DNA of 64,000 nt from Leucaena leucocephala (lineage: Eukaryota; Streptophyta; Magnoliopsida; Fabales; Fabaceae): the NCBI GenBank assembly GCA_037074615.1, contig CM073547.1:15778501-15842500 (forward strand). The letters are read 5' to 3'. Below, in pieces: positions 1-12,900 of the stretch; position 1 is the first letter of the stretch, and each line of letters starts with the position of its first letter. The notes under the pieces are model-generated. The model ran no database searches. It was not told where the DNA came from and was given only the letters and a program-made list of their open reading frames with translations. A program made the translations under genes and the position numbers.

Positions 1-1629
1 TAGCATTCTAACCACAAACGACGTGCTAGCGTCTCCTGTCCCTCCAAGGCTTTCTCAACAATTCGTCCTCTCTATCTCTATTTCAGCAATTTCTTATCTG
101 CAAACCTTTTGCAGATTCCCTTTGGCCTTTTGTGTTATGTGTTGTTCAAAAAACGTAGCTCCTAAAATCAGATATATAGGATGCTCTGAATTTTTCTCAA
201 CCGAATTAGATTTTGGAATTAATCTATATTAATTTTGAAATTAATACAATATCATATATTGTATGATTTGATAAGAAACTAATTAAATAAATAATGTTTA
301 TATTAAATCCGTCCCACAGATTTAATTCACCTATTTATTTAATTTAAAATAAAGATAAGACGGGACTATATTTAATTTATTATTATAAATCCAATTTGAG
401 ATATCATGTCAATTTGAATTTCAAATTCAAACGTGATAGAGATTTAATTTATCCTTATAAATTAAATCTTGTAAATATCTCTTATATGAAATATTCTATC
501 AATTTGAATTTCAAATTCAAATGTGATAGAGATTTAATTTATCCTTATAAATTGAATCTTGTAAATATCTCTTATATGAGATATTCTATCAATTTGAATT
601 TCAAATTCAAACATGATAGAGATTTAATTTATCCTTATAAATTAAATCCTATATATTCCTTATATATAATGTATATATACAAATTTATATATATATACGA
701 ATATAAATATAAATAAATATATACATCAACCTTGGATTATTCACTGAATCTGGACACGTCTTAGATTCAATGAATCTGGACATCATAGCTCGTGTTGGGC
801 TATTTTGTGTGTGACCATGTAGGCCCATATGAAGTTGGCAGTGGGTTATTTGCTATACTGGCCCACAAGTCGCAAGCGGTCTCTAGCAAGATATAACGAC
901 TACCTAAATCATATGAGGATCGATAAACGATGTAACCTTTTATACAACCATATCATGTCCCTTCTGTCACGCGATATTTTGGTCATGGATGAGGCATGGA
1001 TAATGTCATTCTCCTATTCCTGACCATTACTTTCTCGATCCCTGAGTAGTCTGACTATAGAAATGGAACTACCTTTCTATTACAGTATGGCCATACATTT
1101 CTCAGACTAACTCATTGAGGGGCCCAATAATATCTCTTTATGAATGTGAGGGACAAATTCCATCTTGACCATTCACATTCCTCCGCATGAAAAACCACTA
1201 AGCCCGAACATAGTCTTTATGATTACTCGGTCAAAAGTGACTTTTGACTAGGTCAAAGCTGAGCGTTTGTCATGTAGGAATCCATGATGATCTCAGGTCA
1301 AAGGGCATAGTGACATGGTTTGTATATGAGAGAAGCTTATGACGTAACCCATGCAGCTCTCTCATAGCGGGTCTGTCTAACACCTTGTACTCTTACATGT
1401 GCCTATGACTTTGATTTATATCTCTATACATCTTCAAAGTCATACTGGCCTTATTTCATCTCTGCTCCTACATAGATGACTGACCAGAGACATTTAGGAT
1501 AAGATCATGAATTATCCAAGGATGGTCACCACAATAAACATGCAAATAATATGATAACACAATTAATAAATTCATAAATTAATAATGTTCATAAGACAAT
1601 GATTGGCCCCTAGGGTACATTTTCCAACA
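1..1629 (-). repeat. Partial Copia LTR, same family as the intact element at 43432-52599
   Basis: The segment aligns throughout with positions ~293-2001 (plus-strand order) of the LTR at 43432-45432. It shares the Thr/Ser-rich coding-like start, the 90-bp tandem block, the AT-rich tract at 660-720 and the terminal TTTCCAACA. It lies in minus orientation, so its LTR 5' end (TGTTGG on the minus strand) is at 1629. The other end lies outside the window. Many substitutions and small indels separate it from the young copy, so it is older. Whether it is a solo LTR or the end of a full element cannot be decided from this window. Confidence 0.9.
398..650. repeat. Tandem repeat, about 3 units of 90 bp, inside the partial LTR
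   Basis: Units begin at 398, 488 and 578 with GAGATATC/GAAATATT-type starts followed by TATCAATTTGAATTTCAAA. The third unit decays into the TATATA tract. Related LTRs in this window carry two or four units of 91 bp. Because 90 is divisible by three, the block stays open in one frame and gives a repetitive spurious 106-codon ORF. Confidence 0.85.
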
Positions 1630-1836
1630 ATCTCTTGTCTGAATACTTCTTTAAACAGTGAACACCATTCCTATATCTTATTCTAGGAAGGGAATCTCTT
1701 TAGTTCACTTAAGATCCAGACTTAAACAATACTATATTTCCCACTAAGTACCCTAACATTAACATAGTGTTAACTAATGTTTAGGGTATATAAACTATCA
1801 TATATGATGCCAGAAACTTTGCTCTGATACAAAAAA
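1630..1836. other. Short stretch between a Copia LTR and a Gypsy-type LTR
   Basis: The right end (about 1818-1832, GCTCTGATAC on the plus strand) is the reverse complement of a TGGTATCAGAGC-type primer binding site. It therefore looks like the start of the internal region of a minus-oriented element whose 5' LTR is 1837-4260. The left end directly abuts the Copia LTR. No coding potential was seen. Confidence 0.5.
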
Positions 1837-4260
1837 TATAACATCTTAATTTCGTACATCTTAGGGACCATTCATTAGCATTTATAACTACTTACAAGAC
1901 ATTGGAAGTCCATTAGCTAAATCTGGAATTTTTCTCTTTGAGTTACTATTCATATGGTATTCTAGATTAGGCGATAAACTTCAAAAAATCATAACTAATT
2001 CTAGAAATATCAAATTGAAGTGGTTCAAAATTCTACTCAAATCTAAGATCTTTAAATTTAAGAGAAAAATAAGTTCGTGACCAAATTCTTAGCCAATTAA
2101 TACAGTTTAACCATTAAATATTACTATTCATTTGGTCAAAAATTCTAAAAATATATTCTGGTCCCTTAATTTGGAAAATTTGTTCTCTTTATACAGACAT
2201 CGAAATAAGGTGTTCTTGATGTCAAAATGAAGCTTGACATGTTAACTAAATGTTTGTAAATTTTTATACATTTACTCTATTATTTACTATATTTTATTAC
2301 ATCATGAACATTATTTTGTACAACTTGTCATATAACATCATTGCACATAACATTTACACTATCCAATCCCTAACTTCTCTTCATACTTCTTCATCCTCTT
2401 TAATCTTTCATGAACCTATTGGGACTTAGATTACATGGATGGCGCTAGATTTTTAGGGAAATCTCAGTAGCAAACTGTACTAAACAATGCATTCATTAAT
2501 GTAAATACTTGTGCTTGCTTGTGAAAGTGTTAGCATTATGTAATGTGCATACTTCCATGTAACATATGAATACAATTAGACAAAGTAATCATAGAAATAG
2601 AGCTTCAATCAAATACACAAGCAACACAATTCAATATAGCCATAGCACAACCAAGCATAACATTCAATACATACAAGTTTAGGATAAGTTTACTACCTTA
2701 TACAGACTTTCTTCTTACTTTAACTTTGCTTTGCATTTTTCTTCTTACTTCTCTTGGATGTGTGGCTACCTCTTTGGAGTCCACAATCAAATCCTAACAT
2801 CACATAATCATCTATCCATTACAATCTAACTTTCTCTTGAACATTGAGTTTATTTAACTACACTAACTTTCCTTAATCTTAACTAATAGACTTGGCCTTT
2901 GAATCAATTGATGTCTTGACTTTACCCTACAGAATTTCATCTTTTGAATCTATTTATGACTTAGAATCATGAAATTCTAGCTCCTATGCACTGTTCTGGA
3001 CAGATTCACAAAACATATCAATTATTCCAAAAATTATCATTTTGATTCCAATGCTTCCAATACTTGTTTCTCTACTTTATCCCACACAACTTTTGATTTT
3101 AAAACCATTGGAAGCATCAAAATCATGAAATCCCAATCACTGTTCATGTGAGTGAACAGTAATAGAGAAGAATTTTAAGAATTACAACTTTCATTTCCAA
3201 TGTTTCCAAAGTTCAAAACCTATCCAATCCTACATAAAATCATCATATAAATTCAATGGAAGCATTAGATCATTGAAATTCATTCTTTTTGGTCTAGAAA
3301 GAGCTAGGCAGAATGCCTCTATCAATGACAAAGTCATGAGCACAACTTAATTCAGTAACCAATCATCAAAACCACGTAGTTCTACCTTTATTTTCTTCTT
3401 CCTCCTTCAACTTATAATTTGGACAGCAAGCATACTCTAGGTTTAATGGAATTTCCAACCACTAAAATCTAGGTTTTACCCTTCCAAAACAAATCTAAAT
3501 AAACTACGAAGGATCACATACCTTATGTCTTGAATACCTTGATCTCTACGCACCTTGAATTACCTTTATCTTGGTTGAGTTTTCAAATGACAAGAGTTTC
3601 TCCAAGGGAATCAAGGGTGCACAGTTTTTTGAAGAATGAGAGGGTATTTATAGCCAAAATTTTGGCACCTTGGGTCCATAATGTCATCACTTTTCCTAAT
3701 TATTACAATGGTTTAATCTTAAATTTGATTAGTTAGTTTTTGGATTAATTAACCTTAATTATCATTAGGTTAATTCTTATATTATTTTACTTCATTTTAG
3801 CATATGTCCAAACACTTCTTCCTTATTCCTTCTTCCAAGTGGCATATTGCACATGGTGTATAGGTCCCACCATGTGCAACTTCCTTATCTCTTACATTAT
3901 CTTGGATTTTCTCTTTTTTTTTTATTTAAACTTCATAAAATATCTAAAATTAGCTTAAGCTCCAATACTTGATATTGGGCTTATTGGCTTCATATTGATG
4001 CCATATTGGGTCTCTTTTAGGTCCAATAGCTAATTGGCACAAATCCCAAGGCACTTTCCTTATACCGATATTCTTAAATAACCTTAATTTTTGAGATAAA
4101 TGATAGACACCTTTTTTAATGGTTATAAAATTTTTAGAAATTAATTATAATATAAAGTGAATTTCCTACAAAGTCTCATAATTTTCTGAGACCCAGAAGT
4201 CTTGATAAAAATTCCCTACATTTCCTTTAACCCTTTACCAGTGTCCAATTTCACCTTAAA
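1837..4260 (-). repeat. Gypsy-type LTR, copy A (about 2.4 kb, degenerate)
   Basis: It is collinear with copy C (16311-18726) over its whole length and with copy B (12110-12900) over the first 790 bp. Shared landmarks are AACATC at the left edge, TCCATTAGCTAAATCT near 1910, CATAACATTCAATACATACAAG near 2660, and CCCTTTACCAGTGTCC near 4230. A PBS-like sequence lies immediately left, so this is the 5' LTR of a minus-oriented element whose internal part is gone or replaced. The right boundary is set where homology to copy C stops. Gypsy assignment is inferred from size and PBS type only. Confidence 0.6.
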
Positions 4261-6240
4261 TTTTATAATTAATTCTATAGGATTCCTTTTTTACTTTTGT
4301 TAGTTTTATAAATTCTTATATTAATTATAAGAATTTATTGCTAAATTTCATTTGATTATGAGGTCTAGAGTATATGGTGTTAATTTTTCTTTCTTCAGAA
4401 ATTAATATAATTTTTTTGGGATCTCAAATCAAAATTATGTGTTGTGTCAAACTAATCAGAATAATTTTCTCTATTTACTAGGAAAATTTGGTACTAATCT
4501 GATTCTAAATATTTTTAGGCATTTTCTGACTCAACTTTCAATAATTACACTTCGCACCATAGAACTTTTAGACTTTTTATTTTAGTCCCTTATCTTTATA
4601 CCTTTATCTAATAATTATTTTTCATTTATATCCATCACTACCATCTGTATTATACAGATAGAAAAAAAATAGGATATGACACTTCTAGACTCTACAGTGA
4701 CAATGAGGATGAGGGTAACAACCTCGATAAGGTTTATACCTGAGGGAATGTTCGAAACTAGATCCTCCATGCGATATTTATGAGTGGATATACACTTCAA
4801 AAGACTCCATTAGGCTAGTCTTTCCTAAATAGAAAGATCAGAGGTTAAACTTAGTCTTGCCTATGGATGTACCTAACAGATGGCCTAAGACTAGAGACAT
4901 GTAGGATAATAGAGAGAAGCCTACTGTATACTAAGATGATAAAGGTAACCCAATAAATAGATAGGACTCTAGTGAGATTTGTTTAAATAGGGGCTACAAG
5001 GAGTGGCAATAGGAAGAGAAAGAAATCGGGATTTCGATAGAGGGCTACAAATAAAAGAGAAGGTAGGTTAGATGGTAGGCCAGGAGGAACAAGCTCATAA
5101 CCAAGGCTAAAGGAATGTGAACTCAGTGGTAGAGACCATGAAGGTAGGCTTGGTGAGGCATGTCTGAGAGTATGCTACATGTGTTATAAGTCAAGATATG
5201 TTGTAAGTGAATGCCTATAAAATATGACCGATGAGAAACCCTAGACCCAAGAAAGTATTTTTCTTGATTAGAGATGAGACAAGGAAGTCATTTAAAATGA
5301 GTTAATAATCACTACTGTATAAATGCGATATTTGACTTAGGCGCCTATCATTACTGTGTGATGTTTGACTGGATAGGACAATTAGGTTTTCCTGTTGGTA
5401 CTCTGCTAGATGATATTTATGCTTTTACTCCTATTAGCTCAAGTGTAGTTACACCCTATTTATGATTTAATTGTATTGTCCAGCATGCATACTGTTGTGC
5501 TATACTAGACCTAAAATGATCACCTAGTTGATATATTGATATGATTATTGGCATGAATTGGTTATCCTTCCATAATATACCATTGATTGTAAGTCCTTTC
5601 CTATAGTAATTAGGCCCCATTTTATGAAGTTAAATTGAATGTTATGACTGGAGCTTGAGCAAAAATATGCTTGAGGTATGGTTGCTAGGGGTACATAGTT
5701 ATTTTCTTAGCATAGGAAAAAGTAGATAAAGGGATAGATAAGATCCCAAAAGATAGAGAGTTCCCTCAAATATTTTGAAGAACTTAGTGGACTACCTCTA
5801 GAAAAAGGAAAAGTTAAGGCTACCTTTGACCTTATACTGGGAGCTGGGCCTATCCCTAAGCTCCTAACGGGATGGCTTCCAATGAGATGATTAAGCTTAA
5901 GAAGCAGATAGAGGAGCTTTAGAGAAAGGATTTACTCAGCTGGATGTATCACTGTGGGGAGCTCTGGTACTATTTTTAAGGAAGAAGGACGGTAGTCTTA
6001 GACTATGTATAGACTATAGGAAACTCAATAAAGAAGCAATCAAGAATAAATACCCTTTTCCAAGTATTAATGATATGTTAGATCAGTTAGCTAGGGGAAA
6101 GGTATCCTTAAAGATTGATATGAGATCAAAATACCCTTAGTTGAAAGGTTACCTCAATTTCCTATTTTAAGGAACAATCAGAAAGAGTAAAGAATAAGTA
6201 TCCCCAATTAGTTAAGGGATCAGGATAAGAGCCTGAGATA
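4261..6240 (+). pseudogene. Degenerate Ty3-Gypsy gag-protease-RT remnant
   Basis: Reading across frames on the plus strand gives a decayed gag zinc knuckle at 5173-5214 (Cys-X2-Cys-X4-Tyr-X4-Cys, with the usual His replaced by Tyr). A retropepsin-like segment follows at about 5320-5620, including an IIGMNWL motif like the Gypsy ILGMDWL. Next is an RT N-terminal segment at about 5970-6125 (LRKKDGSLRLCIDYRKLNK). After 6125 the sequence jumps to what resembles the pol C-terminal end (KYPQL at about 6200), so most of RT, RNase H and integrase are deleted. Stops and frameshifts are frequent. 4261-4640 is AT-rich and holds nothing I recognise. Confidence 0.6.
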
Positions 6241-8369
6241 AGGCAATGATAAAGAGTTATGCTGGGAACTGGAATAAAGAAATGAGAGTATTTCCAGTAA
6301 TGTTGAATACTTAGTCATAGTTATAAATGGGGTTAGACAGGTATCATTAGTATTCCTGTCATAAGTATATGCCCTTAAGGTTGTGTAACACGAGTAGTGT
6401 CATATCCTACTTTTAACCCCTTATAGTATGTATTCAAAAGCATATTTAACTACCAGAAGTATCACTTTAGCCCAAAAATAAAAATAGGACTTTTTGGAGA
6501 AAACCTTATTGTGCCACATTTCTGTTCTTCAATTTAGCTATCCCAACTCTCAAATAAAAGGACATTATAACCTATATGCAATGAGAGTAATAAAGAAGTA
6601 TACATCAAATACTCTTTATAAGTAGGAGCACTTAGAAAATAAGTCTTCTAAGGATAGTGTATACTCTTTTTTGAGTGGGAGCTCTTAGATAAAGAGTCCT
6701 CTAAGAATATGTTAAGCACTATTTGAGTGAAAGCTCTTAAAATAATAATATTTTTTAAAAGCATCATGTGCTTTATTACAGTAGGAGCTCTCAAAGAATG
6801 AGTTTACTACGATTATTTTATAAGATTGTTAATTGATGTGCATATATGAAGTTCTTAATAGATAGTAATGATATTGCTAGAATATGTGTGATGGGAGATA
6901 CAAACATATTCTCCTAATCATAGACCCAATAATGTTGTTATCCTTCTAGTCATGAATAATACAAGAACATGATATTGTATACTTAAATGTGTTATATCAT
7001 TCATACTTGTTCTTGGTTCAAATAATAAAACCCTATAAATATGGGATAATCTTACGAGTAAGCTAAGAAAGACTACCAAGAACATACATGACAAACTTAA
7101 AGGGGACAAATAGTCTATTTGATATTGAGAGATATCAAATGATAAAGTAACAAGATATTATGGAGCCAGTTACTGTATGCTCATGGTGAAACTCAAGACT
7201 GAAAAGTCTGTTTGGCATAGGAGAGGTCCTGAGACCTATATAGCCTAAGAAATTATGTAGTCCAAACCACCTTATTGGGTGCAAGGGGTGATGACTCAAC
7301 ATAAAAACTTGTACAAAATCCAACAACACAGGCTATATTAATCGTATTAAAAGCAAGGCTTGGGGTATGTTTACTTCCAAGCTGACGAGGTTGTTAATTA
7401 AATTTGGCGTGTTCAAGCTGAGGCTTGACACTCCTATGAGATAGCATCAATATAAGTTTACTAGCAAGACAAGAAAATTGAAAGAGCCTAACTGCAAATT
7501 ACCTGATAGATGGATAGGAACCGTTGTTAGTTGTTCCTTTTTAGGTGGGAATAAATGGAACTTAACCCATAGCATACTTTTCCTCCCCAAATAATCAAGT
7601 CCTTCACACCCTAGCCCAAATTGAAGTAGGGTTAGAGGTTTTAGAAATAGAATGAATGATGGTCCTAAGTTCACATAGTGCAAGACATTCTTCAAGTAGA
7701 ATGTAAAGAAAAGTGGGAAAAAGACAATTGACCTAAGTGAGGTCAAGGGCTCTCTCTACCACATGGTTAGCTATTTTTTGAGGGATTGTCCTGACAAAAA
7801 ATAGTACAACAAGACTGGAGCTCAACAAAACATGAGAATAGGATCAAGGATTTTTTTGTGTAGATCCATTTACTGCTAAATAGAAGCAAGTGGCTTTATT
7901 TTAGAAATAATGACCGGATTGAGGTGAAAAGGCAATAATGCCTATAAGTTCACTTTGTAAAGAAGAACGACATTAAAGTTGTCTGTTAAGTTAAATGCAC
8001 ATGACCTTGAAAAAGTCAAGCTTCATCCCATATCATCTAACCTATAGATTTTGCATAATCTTTCATAACACCGTGTGTTCCTTTTTTGAGATTTAAATCA
8101 TTGTTGGTAACTCCATGTGTGCTCTATTGTTCTATTCCTTTCACTGATCATTGTGAATGAAATGTTGACTTAAATAAGTCAACATTCAAACAATACCATT
8201 TATATTGGTACCAAAACTAGCATAATGAGGAATGTTAAGCTTAACCTCCAATCTAAAAATGTCTGCTTGTGCTAGAATTTTCTAGTAGGTAAGAGCAATG
8301 ACAAAGCCTTATAGTAAGGCATCATTAGTTAGACAACCATTTTGATTAATATATTTAATTTTTTGTGGG
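6241..8369. other. Decayed repeat-like DNA without a recognisable gene
   Basis: Only short open frames occur, up to 99 codons on the minus strand (7447-7746), with no recognisable motif. A GTGTCATATCCTAC sequence near 6398 has an inverted counterpart near 4665-4675 (AGGATATGACAC), which may mark former element ends. Otherwise I see nothing. Confidence 0.4.
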
Positions 8370-8645
8370 TCAATAAGTTTGAGGGAAAAACATGGATTTT
8401 ATTCACAAGAGGTTATGAACATTTGATTTTTTGTAAGTCTGAAGCTCAAGTACTTTGATAGTACCTGAACAAGGTTGAAAATAAAATGAGTAGGAAAATT
8501 AAGGTTATACAAAATGACCAAGGATGTGAATATTATCTAGCACATTCAAAGGGTTCCACAAATAAAAGGGTAATTAAACAGTTGGTTATCCCTAATACTC
8601 TATAACAAATAAAATTGCTGAGAAACTTAATACAATAATGGCATG
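8370..8645 (+). pseudogene. Copia integrase-core scrap
   Basis: Plus-strand translation gives pieces resembling the Copia integrase core: a KSEA-like start, then NKVENKM, KIKVIQNDQGCEYY and, after a stop, a decayed tail. In the family the last piece is normally KVIRSDRGGEY, carrying the second catalytic Asp. Here it reads QNDQGCEY. Stops interrupt the frame and both flanks are lost. Confidence 0.5.
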
Positions 8646-8899
8646 GTTGGGTTTATAATAACTCAAGCAAATCTACTAAGTGTCAGTGGGAGAATAGCTA
8701 TGGGTCTTATTAAATACACCCTTAATGAATTAAGATTCATTTATGGTGTTGTCGAGTGTGGTTTGCAGTTAACCACAAGTACTTTGAATTGGTCAACTTC
8801 CATGACCTATGAATTATGGATAGGATTTGATTTTACAAAAGTCTATAAAGGATTGGATTTAGCTTTCGTAGGTCTATGGTTGTTGAAAAGTATATTTTG

Positions 8900-11585
8900 A
8901 TGATGATAAATGGCAACAAGTTTTCAGTAATATTAATATGTCAAATGAAGTCTTTAATGGTTTTATAAAACTTTTGACAAAATGATTTTAAAGCTTTAAC
9001 AAATATGAGAGAAAATGAAACTTGTCACAATGCATTTTGAGGTTTGTTACTGCATTCACACTTAATTTATTTATAGCAGCATATGATTCAATTTCTTGTA
9101 CAAACTATTTTTTAATAGAAGATTGATTAATTATATGTTTTGATTATACCAAACGTGATTCAAGTTGCTTCTATGTCAATACTATTGTTTTAATGGTTTA
9201 CTAAATTAATCGATTAATATAAATTAATGCATTAGTTAATGTATTATTCAAAATATTTTATGCTAAGTTTTTATTGGTTAATCAATCAATCGATTAATAT
9301 CAATTAATCCAATAATAAATCGATTAATGAATGTCTATTAATTGATTGATCATTCGATTAAAGTAAAGTCATTGCTCTCAGGAATTGAAAAGATAAGTCA
9401 ATTAATCCATTAGTTCATCGATTAATTCTAATTAACTGAATGACTATTCAATTAATCTGTTCAAAATAGATTTTCCTTTATACAAAACAAACTCTATTAG
9501 TCTATTAGTTAATCTATTAATTATAATTAATAGATTGTATGTTCGATTAATTAGTTCAGAAACTGTTTGTGAAAATTAAATGTGAATCCATTAATCGATT
9601 GGTTAATGGATTAATTTACATTAACAGATTAATTGTTTGATTAATAAATTTTGAAAAACTTTCTGTAACAATTCTTCCAGAGACATTAATTAATTAAGGA
9701 TTCGATTAATTTATATTAATGGATTTGTTCGATTAACTCCATATATTTCAATTATACTTTTCTGTTTTTGTTGAAACTAATTGCATCTTTCTTTGAACTA
9801 TAAATGTTTGATCCAAACCCAAAGTTTGCTTCTATTTCTTATTATTATTCATTGGAAAATCTTTATATAAACTTAACTTATCAATTTATATTGAAAATGC
9901 TGATCAATTTGATGCTCTGTTTTCTATTCTCTTTGATCTTAAGTCTATTGCATTAATCCTCACTTCATATATCAAGTCTTTATCTACTAAAAATTCAATT
10001 AAATTAAGTGATTACAGGATTAAGATTAGAAGCCAATATTTTGATTCAGTTCAAGCACATAATATAGAAACATTAATAGATTGGGTAATCGGTTCAGGTG
10101 GAAATTGAGCATTAATCGAACTCCAATTTGATTTATCATAATTAATCAAATTTAGATTCAATTAATATGGAGGAACTGTGAAAAAGGCATTAGAAAAAGA
10201 TATATTTAATTAACTATGAATACGGCTAATCAAGTTCAAGAATCAATAAATTAATCAAACTATTGATCGTTTAAACAAATGAGTAAAGAAATAGCAAAAG
10301 GAGAAGATGATGATCAATAAAACAACTCAAATACAATTGTTTTACTAAATTAATTGAATAATTACAATTAATCAATTAATTCTTCATTTGTCACTACTTA
10401 GTTCTGCTCTGCGTTGACATAGGTTGAGTATTTCGACCATATCGCAATATCTAATTATCCTATTGAGGTAAAAGTTGATGTATATGAAATTAGACTTAGA
10501 ATGCAGTTCATTGACAACAATTTCATCACCAAAAGTCTCATATGATGGATATATACCATTCTCAATATGGAACATAGGATTAATGCTTTGGTCATGACCT
10601 CTACTCACTAAATTGATCATATCTTTCTATCTATAATGAATTTTGGAGTCAAACTTGGTTCATTGGAAAGTCGGCATGGGGAGTTTTCTGGGGATAGTCA
10701 TTTTCTATGTTGGAGTTAAATAGAGAAAGTTATGAAAATTGAATGATGACCATTGTTCCTAAACTCAAAGATAATAAGAAGATAGAAGAAAGTCAAGTGC
10801 TGAATGATTTACTACCAGAACTTCTCTTGATTGTGTCAAACTTCATTTAAGGTATCCAAAGACATTATTAGAATGAGATTATAAAAAGATTAAAGCCAAT
10901 AGACTCTCAATGGCCAAAAAGCACTTTGTGTCAGAAGCTTCAACTGCTAATTCCAACGATATATTCTCAATAGAAGAAGAAAAGCTCAATGGAGAAATAG
11001 ATTATGCTCAATGGTTAAAAGCTCAAACTTCATCTATAAATAAGGGAGCACTCAAGAAAAGAAGGGAGATGAGCTATGAATGCATCTTCATAATGCCAAA
11101 ACTTTATTAGACTGAGAAAGTCTCCAACTTTATGTTCTTTAATATGTACATTATCATATTTTGAGAGAGAAAAATGTCATGTACTACAATGTATTATTTA
11201 CTCTATCTGAGAGAGTTTTATATTTCATCATTCTTATCCAAATATGATAGCAAATGTTGAAATCGAGGATTCAATGTGGGTTTTGCTCATGTCCCTATAA
11301 GGGGGAGTACTGCCACCAGAAAGTGGATTATAAATCTTAGTGAGGAGCTGAAGACTAGACATAGGTCAAGGAAGGATTGAACTAGGATATTTATCTATGT
11401 AATTTTTCTCTTTTTTAACTCTTTATATTACTAGCAACTCATTTCAATTGTCTGATCAAAGTTTTTAAGCTTATCTATTTCATTGATCAGATTGCAAAAG
11501 AATTTCAAAAGAGTTTCGGCAAAGTTTTAAAATCTCACAAACACTCAATTCACCCCTATTGGGTGATCTAGTCTATCCTAATAAT
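8900..11585 (+). repeat. SIRE/Maximus-like Copia LTR region, degenerate
   Basis: 9180-9760 is packed with CGATTAA/ATTAATCGATTAAT-type motifs; less regular ATTAATC copies continue to about 10380. At 11285 there is an AAGGGGGAGTACTG tract. 11320-11585 has the character of a SIRE-type LTR 3' end: GTGGATTATAAATC, then TTAACTCTTTATATTA, then CACTCAATTCACCCCTATTGGGTGATCTAGTC. The match to SIRE-like LTRs is from memory of that family, not from a search. Boundaries and any internal deletion are uncertain. A 66-codon ORF at 10910-11110 is not recognised. Confidence 0.45.
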
Positions 11586-11589
11586 GGTC

Positions 11590-12109
11590 TCTATAAACTA
11601 TTATTATAAACCATGAAGGTCAATTGCGTATGCCCATATTTATTCCTATAACCTAGGCTTATGTTTTCTTTAACAAAGAATATATAGATGCCACATTTAA
11701 TGAAAGTGTTTTGGACTCCACCACATTCAATGAAATGCTTTTTTCCTAGCAAGAAAAGGTGGCAATATTGTATCTCTTTGTGAGACATATACACAAGGTA
11801 GTACAAACCAAGTGGATGATCATCAATCGTCTCAATGCATTAATGTAAGTGGGAGCTTAAAACAGGTCATTAAAAGATACTAATGCCATGTTCTATACAA
11901 GACACCTTGCAAGGTTCCATTGGAAAATAATGGATGAAAGCAATGGAGGAGAAGATGAACTCTATGATGAGTAATAAAGTTTTGGGAATTAGTTGATCTA
12001 ACTCTAGGCTACAGAGGCCATTGAGAATTCGTTGATTCTCATAATTGAGAGAGCAGATAGATCAACTTCACAAATACAAGATTCAATTAGTTATAATGGG
12101 TATATATTA
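11590..12109 (+). pseudogene. Copia RT N-terminal scrap cut by a Gypsy-type LTR
   Basis: At about 11935-12010 the plus strand reads KAMEEKMNSMMSNKV, a stop or shift, then ELVDL. This resembles the Copia RT opening (W.xAMxxEMxSMxxNxxWELVDLP). The sequence ends abruptly where the Gypsy-type LTR copy B begins at 12110. I could not find the rest of this RT to the right of copy C. Confidence 0.5.
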
Positions 12110-12900
12110 TGTAACATCCTTACTTTGGTACGTCTTAGGGACCACTTAATAGAATTTAGAACCACTTACAAGATCTTAGAAGTATATTAGCTAAATCTAG
12201 AATTTTTACTCTTCTCGAGTTATTATTCATTTGGTATTCTAGATTTGGAGACGAATTCAAAAAATCATAATTAATTCTAAAAAACTTGAAATGATTTGGT
12301 TCAAAATGCTACATAAAAATAACATCTTCAAATTTAAGGGAAAAATAATTTCCTAACTAAATCCTTAGTCAATTAATACAATTTAATCGTCAAAGATTAC
12401 TGTTCATTTTGTCAAAAATTCTAAAAATATATTATGGTCCCTGAATTTGGAAAATTTGTTCTCTTTGCACAAACATTGAAATAAGATATTCTTGATGTCA
12501 AAATAAAACTTGACATGTTAAATAAATATCTATAAAATTTTATACATTTATTCCATCATTTACTATTTTTTATTATATCATGAACATCACTATTTAGATT
12601 GGTCATATAACATCACTACATATAACAATTCTTCAAATAACATTTATACTATCCAATACATAACTTCTCTTCATGCTTCTTCCACTTCTTTCATCATTCA
12701 TAAACTTTATGGGATTGGGATTACATGGATAGGGTGAGATTTTCAGGGAAATCTTAGTAGCAAACGGTACTAAACAGTGCATGCATTAATATAAAAACTT
12801 GTACTTGCTTGTGAAAGTGTTAACATTATATGTGTATGCTTCCATGTAACATATGAAATGCAATTGGCCAAAGTAATTATAAAAATATAGCTTCAATGTG
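12110..12900 (-). repeat. Gypsy-type LTR, copy B (truncated)
   Basis: It starts TGTAACATCCTTACTTTGG and is collinear with the first ~790 bp of copies A and C (shared TTAGCTAAATCTAGAATTTTTAC and CATTTATACTATCCAAT). It breaks off after GCTTCAAT at about 12900. It keeps the TG/CA-type terminus that copies A and C have lost to TA. It may be the remnant 3' LTR of the element whose 5' LTR is copy C, but the bases flanking the two outer ends (TATTA and TGTCA) do not match as a target duplication. Confidence 0.6.

Noticed and set aside
396..716. Repetitive 106-codon ORF (Asn-Leu-Asn-Phe-Lys-rich)
   Set aside because: It is the 90-bp LTR tandem repeat read in a frame that happens to be open because the unit length is a multiple of three.
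7447..7746. 99-codon minus-strand ORF
   Set aside because: No recognisable motif, low-complexity hydrophobic start, and it lies in decayed repeat DNA.
9180..9760. CRISPR-like array from regularly spaced ATTAATCGATTAAT motifs
   Set aside because: Spacing and motif are irregular, the repeats are short and imperfect, and the context is plant retrotransposon DNA.
10384..10620. 78-codon minus-strand ORF
   Set aside because: No motif, no neighbouring coding evidence, and it sits within a probable LTR.
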